From positions 1 to 7,093 of the forward strand of contig QNYL01000159.1 of assembly GCA_003973375.1 (NCBI GenBank): a stretch of DNA of 7,093 nt, in the 5' to 3' direction. The DNA comes from Flavobacteriia bacterium. Lineage in GTDB: Bacteria; Bacteroidota; Bacteroidia; Flavobacteriales; Flavobacteriaceae. Under the pieces are notes generated by a model. It was not told where the DNA came from. It ran no database searches and saw only the letters and a program-made list of their open reading frames with translations. This document shows, one piece after another, positions 1-5,744 of this stretch (positions are counted from its first letter, which is position 1; each line of letters opens with the position of its first letter). Position numbers and translations under genes: made by a program.

Positions 1-398
1 TCAATGGACTGCTGTTTGTTATTATCGGTAAGCACGCAGAAAATAGTGGGGACATCGTATTTAATATTGATATCTTTAATTCCCTGGCTCACCGCCTCAC
101 AAACATAATCGAAATGACGGGTTTCGCCCTGAATAACATTTCCAATAGCGATGATGGCATCTAATTTATGATTCTTTATCAGATGTTTGGAGCCGAAAAT
201 AAGTTCAAAACTTCCAGGTACATGGAGTGTTATAATATTTTCTTTCAGTGCACCGTGTTCCAGGAGGGTATTAAATGCGCCTTTTAAAAGATTTTCTGTA
301 ATGTCAGAATTCCATTCAGAAACAACAATCCCAAACCGAAAATCTTTCGCATTTGGGATTGTGTTTTTATCGTATGCTGATAAATTTGCTGTAGCCAT
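1..398 (-). CDS. ribH: 6,7-dimethyl-8-ribityllumazine synthase (3' end outside window)
   Basis: Lumazine synthase, the penultimate step of riboflavin synthesis, condenses 5-amino-6-ribitylamino-uracil with 3,4-dihydroxy-2-butanone 4-phosphate in the cytoplasm; the family forms pentamers or 60-mer capsids. The 132 visible codons carry the family motifs in order: the substrate-ring segment SEWN (residues 27-30), VPGSFE (60-65), GNVIQGETRHFDYV (86-99) with the conserved catalytic His at 95, and PTIFCVLT (117-124) leading towards the C-terminal region. The family is usually about 150-165 residues, so roughly 20-30 codons, including the conserved phosphate-binding Arg region, lie beyond the left edge. 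The start is the ATG at 396-398, which gives MATANLSAYDK and the usual N-terminal extension before the RFGIVVSEWN strand. The gene starts 9 bp after the stop of the TPR gene, so the two are very probably co-transcribed. No strong Shine-Dalgarno sequence is seen. Identity is secure; only the C-terminus is unseen. Confidence 0.96.
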   Translation of the reverse strand, partial: MATANLSAYDKNTIPNAKDFRFGIVVSEWNSDITENLLKGAFNTLLEHGALKENIITLHVPGSFELIFGSKHLIKNHKLDAIIAIGNVIQGETRHFDYVCEAVSQGIKDINIKYDVPTIFCVLTDNNKQQSI

Positions 399-407
399 AA
401 AGTGATA

Positions 408-1172
408 TTATTTTTTACCGGCAGCTATTTTAGCTCTCTGAATAAAAATATCTACCATTTTAGCTTCATCAGATTTAGAATAATCCTCTTTAATTCTGGT
501 GAAAATCTTTATCGCCTTATCATAGTCACCCATGTCCATAGCCGTATTTCCTGCTTTAAAAAGGTACAACGGACTTGTAAATTCATTGTCTCTTAAATTA
601 GCGGCCTCTAAATAATATTTTAAGGCATCTTCAGGTTGATTGATCTCTGTAAAAGCATCGCCAATATTTCCTTTGGCCAATGCAGCCAGAATCTCATCTT
701 CCGATTTGAATTTGTTCAGATACTCGATAGCCTTATCGTATTCTCCTAATTTAAGGTAAGAAATACCGGTCATATATTTTGCAATATTTCCGGCCTTGGT
801 ACCTCCGTAAGTATCAACAATATCAACTAATCCGTATTTTCCATTGGCTCCGTTTAATGCAAGTGTGTAAAGTGAGTCAACAGGAACTGCTGTATTCTGG
901 GCTTTTTCAAAATATTCTTTTGGAAAAGCAAGCTCATCAGCAGCTTCCTTTTCTTTTGGTTCAAGAATATATTTATTATAGGCCATATACCCAAGTATTA
1001 TCAGGGTAACAGCAATAAGTCCTATAAATATAGTTTTCTGATTTTTTTCAAGCCACTGTTCCGATTTGGAAGCTGTTTCATCTAAAGTGTTAAAAACTTC
1101 TGCCGTTGCACTGTGATCTTCAATTTGTACCTGTTTTCTTGCTTTAGTACTTTTCTTTTTATATGTAGCCAT
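408..1172 (-). CDS. Membrane-anchored tetratricopeptide-repeat protein
   Basis: A 254-residue single-pass membrane protein. Residues 1-45 are polar and Lys-rich near the start (MATYKKKSTKARK), one hydrophobic segment lies at about 48-65 (IFIGLIAVTLIILGYMAY), and the rest is soluble. Positive charges before the segment suggest cytoplasmic N-terminus and periplasmic C-terminus. The C-terminal part has TPR-type helix pairs at about 127-157 (with YLKLGEYDKAIEYL), 165-195 (GDAFTEINQPEDALKYYLEA) and 202-235 (GNTAMDMGDYDKAIKIF). The layout of a short cytoplasmic tail, one membrane helix and TPRs resembles YfgM-like proteins (TPR_21 family), which in Enterobacteria bind the SecYEG translocon, but I cannot show orthology. 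TPRs bind other proteins, so a scaffold or chaperone-like role is an inference. It is the first gene of the leftward unit, upstream of ribH, and is preceded by a good Bacteroidota -7 element. Nothing ties it to riboflavin synthesis beyond the shared transcript. Confidence 0.9.
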   Translation of the reverse strand: MATYKKKSTKARKQVQIEDHSATAEVFNTLDETASKSEQWLEKNQKTIFIGLIAVTLIILGYMAYNKYILEPKEKEAADELAFPKEYFEKAQNTAVPVDSLYTLALNGANGKYGLVDIVDTYGGTKAGNIAKYMTGISYLKLGEYDKAIEYLNKFKSEDEILAALAKGNIGDAFTEINQPEDALKYYLEAANLRDNEFTSPLYLFKAGNTAMDMGDYDKAIKIFTRIKEDYSKSDEAKMVDIFIQRAKIAAGKK

Positions 1173-1192
1173 CGTATTATTAATTAATTGCG

Positions 1193-1200
1193 CAAAAATA
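1193..1200 (-). promoter_or_regulatory. Bacteroidota-type -7 promoter element for the TPR-ribH unit
   Basis: Read on the minus strand, these bases are TATTTTTG, a perfect match to TAnnTTTG, the -7 element used by the primary sigma factor of Bacteroidota. The element ends 20 bases upstream of the ATG at 1172, which would give a very short leader of about 15 bases. A TTTG occurs upstream on the same strand, but only 11 bases away instead of the usual 19 or so, and there is no good -33 element at the expected distance. The -7 call is therefore fair and the -33 part unsupported. In such an AT-rich spacer a chance match is possible. Confidence 0.5.
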
Positions 1201-1363
1201 AAATATTATTTCAAAATGAACAGTGAAATCCGACTTAAATTTCTTTTTTTTGTTAAGATAAGTACGGGCTTTTGATTGAAAATTAATTTAATGTATTTCA
1301 GTATTTTATATCTTAGAGCAGATTAAAATCCTGTTTAAATAAACAATCAGTTGTATTATAATA

Positions 1364-1371
1364 TATATTTA
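1364..1371 (+). promoter_or_regulatory. Possible weak -7 element for recF
   Basis: The bases are TATATTTA, seven of eight positions fitting TAnnTTTG (the last G is A). It ends 36 bases before the recF ATG. No TTTG lies about 19 bases upstream; the nearest TTG (1351-1353) is only 10 bases away. It sits in a run of alternating A and T, where such matches arise easily, so this is a weak candidate. Confidence 0.2.
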
Positions 1372-1407
1372 TCTGCAATTATAAAGCCCATAATAGCGAT
1401 TTAAAGA

Positions 1408-2514
1408 ATGATTATTAAAAAACTTTCACTTGTAAATTATAAGAATTTTTCTTCAAAAGATTTTAAATTCGGAGAAAAATTAAATTGTCTTGTGGGAAAT
1501 AACGGAGTAGGGAAGACCAATGTGCTTGATGCTATTTATCATTTATCGTACACAAAAGGCTATTTTAATTCGGTTTCCTCACAAAATATCAGATACCATA
1601 CGGATTTTTTTGTAATAGAAGGGGTGTTTGATAAAGATAACAGATCCGAAGTGGTGAGTTGCAGTTTAAAAAGAGGTCAGAAAAAAGTACTGAAAAGAAA
1701 CGGAAAGGAATACGAAAAGTTATCAGATCATTTTGGATTGTTGCCGGTTGTGATCATTTCTCCTGCAGATACCGATCTGATCCGTGAAGGAAGTGATGTA
1801 AGGAGAAAATTTATGGACAGTATTATTTCTTCGTATGACAGAACTTACCTTACAACACTGGTTAATTACAACAGGGTTCTGTCACAAAGGAATTCTTTGT
1901 TAAAATATTTTGCTGCCAATCATACCTTTGATGCGGATAATATTGAAATTTACAATCTGCAACTGGTAAATCTTGGGGAAGAGATCTTTATAAAGCGCAA
2001 AGATTTTTTAAAAGAATTTATACCGATCTTTGAAAACAAATACAAAGAGATCATCGGTACTTTTGATGAAACTCCCGAAGAGAGTGTTTCACTGGCTTAT
2101 AGGTCGCAGTTGCTCAATGAAGATTTTTGCGATCTGATCAAACAAAATATAGACCGGGACCGATTGCTTCAGTATACCGGAGTAGGTTTGCATAAAGATG
2201 ATCTGGTTTTTTCGTTGAATGGATACAATATTAAAAAGAACGGTTCTCAGGGACAGCAAAAATCATTTTTAATAGCTTTAAAATTAGCGCAATACGATTT
2301 TATTAAAAAGCATACTAAGATTACGCCGATCTTGTTGCTGGATGACATATTTGATAAGCTTGATGAGAACCGGGTAAGTCATTTAATCGAACTGGTAAGC
2401 AGTGATCATTTTGGACAGGTATTTATTACGGATACGCATCCGGAAAGGACAAGATCGATCATTAAACAAGTAGAAAAACCTTACGAAATATTTAATCTGG
2501 AAACAGAAAATTAA
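1408..2514 (+). CDS. recF: DNA replication and repair protein RecF
   Basis: RecF is an SMC/ABC-type ATPase that binds gapped DNA and, with RecO and RecR, helps load RecA at single-strand gaps during recombinational repair and restart of stalled forks. At 368 residues it has normal family length. The N-terminus ([14 protein letters not shown]) is the typical opening strand. The Walker A motif is GNNGVGKT (30-37). The LhKDD segment conserved in RecF is at 261-265. The ABC signature is NGSQGQQK (278-285), Walker B is [12 protein letters not shown] (308-319) with the catalytic acidic pair before the D-loop, and the switch histidine is in TDTH (341-344). All ATPase motifs are intact. The ATG at 1408 is preceded by TTAAAGA and is the only sensible start because the conserved strand begins at once. 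It heads the rightward cluster, and the DUF721/DciA gene follows after 9 bp. Its identity is not in doubt. Confidence 0.98.
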   Translation: MIIKKLSLVNYKNFSSKDFKFGEKLNCLVGNNGVGKTNVLDAIYHLSYTKGYFNSVSSQNIRYHTDFFVIEGVFDKDNRSEVVSCSLKRGQKKVLKRNGKEYEKLSDHFGLLPVVIISPADTDLIREGSDVRRKFMDSIISSYDRTYLTTLVNYNRVLSQRNSLLKYFAANHTFDADNIEIYNLQLVNLGEEIFIKRKDFLKEFIPIFENKYKEIIGTFDETPEESVSLAYRSQLLNEDFCDLIKQNIDRDRLLQYTGVGLHKDDLVFSLNGYNIKKNGSQGQQKSFLIALKLAQYDFIKKHTKITPILLLDDIFDKLDENRVSHLIELVSSDHFGQVFITDTHPERTRSIIKQVEKPYEIFNLETEN

Positions 2515-2523
2515 TAGAAAAAT

Positions 2524-2820
2524 ATGGCAAAAAAAGAAAATGAATCCTACAGTATAAAAGATATTTTACCCGGTTTCTTAAAGGAAAATAATCTTCAGAA
2601 AGGTATTGATCAGGTTTCGGTAAAAGAAGCCTGGAGCGAAGTTATGGGAAAAGCTATCATGAGTTATACCGATGAAGTAAAACTGAGTGGTAAAACACTG
2701 ATCGTTAGTTTGTCTTCTTCCACACTGCGCGAAGAACTGAGCTATGGAAAGGAAATAATCATCAAAAGAATTAATATTACACTGGGAAAAGACCTGATTA
2801 AGAGTTTGCGGTTGATCTAA
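2524..2820 (+). CDS. dciA: DUF721/DciA-like protein, probable replicative helicase loader or operator
   Basis: This is a 98-residue protein of the DUF721 (DciA) family. DciA interacts with the replicative helicase DnaB and is needed for replication initiation in bacteria that lack the phage-derived loaders DnaC and DnaI. Visible family features are the N-terminal helix segment SIKDILPGFLKENNLQKGID (9-28), the VKEAWSEVMGKAI segment (33-45, matching the W..vvG..i pattern of DUF721), the strand pair TDEVKLSGKTLIVSLSSS (49-66) and the TLREELSYGKEIIIKRIN helix (67-84), followed by LGKDLIKSLRLI at the end. It is a minimal KH-like DUF721 domain without the long extra tail found in some phyla. It begins 9 bp after recF, and the recF-DUF721 pairing is well known from other bacteria. 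The family call is strong; the helicase role comes from studied homologues, not from this sequence. Confidence 0.87.
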   Translation: MAKKENESYSIKDILPGFLKENNLQKGIDQVSVKEAWSEVMGKAIMSYTDEVKLSGKTLIVSLSSSTLREELSYGKEIIIKRINITLGKDLIKSLRLI

Positions 2821-2840
2821 ACAGTTTTAATATTTTTTGA

Positions 2841-4856
2841 ATGGGAACAATACAATTTTTTTTGATACTGCTTGCTTTTTTATCGTCGGCACTGGTTGTT
2901 TACTTTCAGTATATTTATAAAAATGGAAAGACCTCCCGGCTGACCTATATTTTATTATTTCTGCGTTTTCTAAGTATTTTTGCAGTATTGATATTGATTT
3001 TGAACTTAAAGATCAACAGAAATGTAACGGAGGTTGTAAAACCAAAACTGATACTGCTTGCCGATAATTCTTCTTCTATTAAATATATAAAACAGGATTC
3101 ATTAAGCAGAGCACTCCTTCAAAATTTGAGTTCAGACAAAGACCTAAACAAGAGGTTTGATATCAGGATCTTTAGTTTTGGTAAAGATCTGAATACCGGT
3201 AAAATATTGAGTTTTGACGAATCTGAAACAAATATTTATAAGGCTCTTTCGGAAATAAAAGAATTATTTAAAGAAAAAAATGCTCCTTTGATCCTGATAA
3301 CCGATGGTAATCAGACTTTTGGTAATGATTATTCATATTTTAAAAGCGATCAAGCGATTTTTCCTGTTGTTTTGGGAGATACAACTCATTTTAATGATTT
3401 GTATATAAGTAATTTAAATGTAAATCCCTATACCTATATAAAACATCGTTTTCCTGTTGAACTTTTTATCAATTATAAAGGGAATAAAAAGATCAAAACC
3501 GATTTGTTTGTATCTAACGGGAACAAGATCATTTATAAAAAAAAGATTACGATGAGTCCTTCGAAAAACAGTTTGAAGGTCGATTTCTTATTGCCGGCAT
3601 TGGATAAAGGGAAACATTTTTATAAAATTGAACTAAAACCTATTGATTCTGAAAAGAACAGAATAAACAATGTAAAAAACTTTAGTATTGAGGTACTTGA
3701 TGAAAGTTCAAAGATTTTACTTCTTTACGATATTCTGCATCCGGATATCGCCTTCTGGAAAAGAACGGTTGAAAGTAATAAACAGAGGAAGATTGATATT
3801 AAAAAGATAGATAATTATAAAGGTAATTTATCAGATTATCAGTTTGTTATACTTTTCCAGCCTAACCAGAAATTTAAGGATATTCTTTCAAAGAAGATCA
3901 ACATGTTGATACAGACAGGAACACAAACCGACTGGAGTTCACTAAACCGGAATCAGACGTATTTTAAAAAGGAGTTTCTTGATAAAACCGAATTGGTTTC
4001 TCCGGTTTATAATGAGAAGTTCAGTACATTTCTGGTTAAGGATGTAAATTTTAGTAAACTGCCTCCCTTGCAAAATATCTTTGGTAAGATCGTTTTTAAT
4101 GTTCCCCATCAGGATCTTTTATACCAGGGAATAAACAATATCAAAACCGGAATGCCTTTACTGGCAACCATTGAAAAAGGAAAAAGGAGAATAATACTGA
4201 TCGATGGTGAGAATTTATTTGCCTGGAGAAATTATAATTACTTAGAGAACAGATCATTTGAAAAATTTGATGCATTTACAAACAGTATATTTCAGTTCTT
4301 GCAGGATCAGGGAAATCGTAAAACACTGGAAGTCAAATTTAAACCTATTTTTTTCGAAAACGAAAAAATAATAATCAGGGCAAATCATTATACTGCTGAT
4401 TACTTTCTGGATACTGTTGCTGAGCTCGAACTGAAAGTTTACAACAAGGATTTGAAAGAAGAAAAAACTTATCCAATGTTTTTAAATGAAAAAAAATTTG
4501 AGGTCCGTTTACAAGATCTGAATCCGGGAATTTATAATTTCAAAATTGATGTATCAGGCAGGAATGAGAGTTTTCAAGGCAAGTTTAAAGTTCTTAATTT
4601 TGATCAGGAACAGCAAGTGTTGCACTCTGATTATTCATCGCTTACAAAATTTGCAGATTATAATAATTCAAAAGTATATTTTCCTGATACTATAGAGAAC
4701 CTTAAGAAGGAACTCTTAAGTTCTGATCAGTTTAAAGCGATTCAGAGGGTGATAAAGATTACGCAATCTTTGATCGACTGGAAGTGGCTGTTATTATTAA
4801 TTGTATTATCTTTGTCTTTTGAATGGTTCATCAGAAAGTACCATGGATTCATTTAA
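2841..4856 (+). CDS. Membrane-anchored VWA-domain protein with a probable glutamine-amidotransferase-like domain
   Basis: A 671-residue protein anchored at both ends. Two hydrophobic segments lie at about 5-24 and 34-55, and one at about 646-662, followed by EWFIRKYHGFI, a tail of the type common in Bacteroidota VWA membrane proteins. Residues 68-180 form a VWA-like domain with an apparently complete metal-ion-dependent adhesion site: DNSSS at 75-79 (D75, S77, S79), T130 in ETNIYKAL and D155 in ITDGNQT. After a beta-rich part (about 190-285), residues 289-460 (KILLLYDILHPDIAFWKR to IILIDGENLFAW) resemble the class I glutamine-amidotransferase-like fold often joined to VWA in this phylum; I see no convincing catalytic Cys-His-Glu set, so it is probably non-catalytic. 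Residues 495-590 look like another beta-sandwich. The number of anchors suggests the bulk faces one side of the membrane, but the side is not decided. The exact function is unknown. It precedes the prohibitin homologue by 38 bp. Confidence 0.85.
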   Translation: MGTIQFFLILLAFLSSALVVYFQYIYKNGKTSRLTYILLFLRFLSIFAVLILILNLKINRNVTEVVKPKLILLADNSSSIKYIKQDSLSRALLQNLSSDKDLNKRFDIRIFSFGKDLNTGKILSFDESETNIYKALSEIKELFKEKNAPLILITDGNQTFGNDYSYFKSDQAIFPVVLGDTTHFNDLYISNLNVNPYTYIKHRFPVELFINYKGNKKIKTDLFVSNGNKIIYKKKITMSPSKNSLKVDFLLPALDKGKHFYKIELKPIDSEKNRINNVKNFSIEVLDESSKILLLYDILHPDIAFWKRTVESNKQRKIDIKKIDNYKGNLSDYQFVILFQPNQKFKDILSKKINMLIQTGTQTDWSSLNRNQTYFKKEFLDKTELVSPVYNEKFSTFLVKDVNFSKLPPLQNIFGKIVFNVPHQDLLYQGINNIKTGMPLLATIEKGKRRIILIDGENLFAWRNYNYLENRSFEKFDAFTNSIFQFLQDQGNRKTLEVKFKPIFFENEKIIIRANHYTADYFLDTVAELELKVYNKDLKEEKTYPMFLNEKKFEVRLQDLNPGIYNFKIDVSGRNESFQGKFKVLNFDQEQQVLHSDYSSLTKFADYNNSKVYFPDTIENLKKELLSSDQFKAIQRVIKITQSLIDWKWLLLLIVLSLSFEWFIRKYHGFI

Positions 4857-4894
4857 AAATTGTTATTAAAAAATTAAAAATTAAACCCTCTCAG

Positions 4895-5722
4895 ATGAAA
4901 CAAGAACAGCAACTTCAGTTTCCTAAAGGAATTGTACCTATAATTATTTTAGTTATAATCATCATTACGATATTTAAATCGGCCGTAACCATTGGTGCCG
5001 GTAAAGCAGGAGTACTATGGAAAAGATTTGATGGTGGTGTTGTAACAGATCAGCCTCCGTTGAGCGAAGGTTTTCATTTAGTGGCTCCCTGGAACGACGT
5101 AATTATTTATGAAATAAGACAGCAGGAATTGACTGAAAAAATGAAGGTTCTTTCTTCCAACGGATTGGATATCCAGCTTGAAGCAACAGCTTGGTATCAG
5201 CCGGATTATGAAAATTTAGGAATGCTTCATAAAACAAAGGGAGAGAATTATCTTGACAGAGTATTAAAACCGGCAATTAGATCGGCAACCCGAAGTGTTG
5301 TAGGACGATATACTCCGGAACAGATCTATTCTTCTAAAAGAGATGCTATTCAGCAGGAAATATTTGATGAAACCAGAAATATTCTTAAAGATCAGTATGT
5401 ACAGTTAAATGAGGTACTGGTTAGAGACGTTACTTTACCTACAGCTATTAAGGATGCTATTGAACGTAAATTAGGGCAGGAGCAGGAGTCGTTGGAATAC
5501 AAATTTCGTTTGGAAAAAGCTCAAAAAGAAGCAGAAAAGCAAAGAATTGAGGCTCAGGGTAAGGCAGATGCCAATAAAATCTTAAGTGCATCGTTAACAG
5601 ATAAGATCCTTCAGGATAAAGGTATTGAGGCAACTCTTAAATTATCCCAGTCGCCAAATACAAAAATAATTGTGATTGGAAGTACCAAAGACGGACTGCC
5701 TTTAATTCTTGGAAATAATTAA
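4895..5722 (+). CDS. SPFH/prohibitin-family membrane protein
   Basis: A 275-residue prohibitin-like protein. One hydrophobic segment at about 13-27 (IVPIIILVIIIITIF) anchors it, followed by the SPFH domain at about 33-200, starting TIGAGKAGVLWKRFDGGV with PPLSEGFHLVAPW (54-66), the LSSNGLDIQLEATAWYQ strand region (86-102) and RSVVGRYTPEQIYSSKRD (133-150). A charged helix at about 186-230, rich in Lys, Glu, Gln and Ala, is the expected coiled coil, and the C-terminus (TKIIVIGSTKDGLPLILGN) is typical of bacterial prohibitins. Such proteins form large ring- or cage-like membrane assemblies that organise membrane domains and, in mitochondria and E. coli HflKC, bind FtsH-type proteases; no protease gene is in view. 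I chose the ATG at 4895 because translation from the upstream ATG at 4823 would overlap the VWA gene by 34 bp and add 24 Lys-rich residues before the usual start. Confidence 0.93.
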   Translation: MKQEQQLQFPKGIVPIIILVIIIITIFKSAVTIGAGKAGVLWKRFDGGVVTDQPPLSEGFHLVAPWNDVIIYEIRQQELTEKMKVLSSNGLDIQLEATAWYQPDYENLGMLHKTKGENYLDRVLKPAIRSATRSVVGRYTPEQIYSSKRDAIQQEIFDETRNILKDQYVQLNEVLVRDVTLPTAIKDAIERKLGQEQESLEYKFRLEKAQKEAEKQRIEAQGKADANKILSASLTDKILQDKGIEATLKLSQSPNTKIIVIGSTKDGLPLILGNN

Positions 5723-5744
5723 CTATTTATAGTTTCTTGATTAG

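Larger units (their letters stand above)
1173..1407. promoter_or_regulatory. Divergent intergenic region between the TPR-ribH unit and recF
   Basis: This is a 235-bp, strongly AT-rich spacer between two divergent starts, so it must hold the promoters of both units, and no terminator is expected. I see no open reading frame of note, no tRNA and no convincing riboswitch-like fold. The leftward side contains a perfect TAnnTTTG element (1193-1200, minus strand). The rightward side has only a near match (1364-1371). A short inverted repeat, GTTTA-AA-TAAAC, lies at 1333-1344; at this base composition it may be chance. The space between recF and its nearest candidate promoter allows a leader of about 30 bases. 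Confidence 0.7.

Noticed and set aside
187..596. Small plus-strand reading frames opposite ribH and the TPR gene
   Set aside because: They are antisense to well-supported genes, have unlikely amino-acid composition and show no family features.
1333..1344. Inverted repeat GTTTA-AA-TAAAC as an operator
   Set aside because: It is short and AT-rich in an AT-rich spacer, with no second copy, so chance explains it.
1369..1377. Possible DnaA box (TTATCTGCA) near recF, suggesting an origin
   Set aside because: It has two mismatches to TTATCCACA, is single, and there is no cluster of boxes and no dnaA or dnaN nearby.
4823..4894. Upstream ATG that would lengthen the prohibitin protein by 24 residues
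   Set aside because: It overlaps the end of the VWA gene by 34 bp and adds a Lys-rich stretch that is not expected before the membrane segment; the ATG at 4895 gives the normal family N-terminus.
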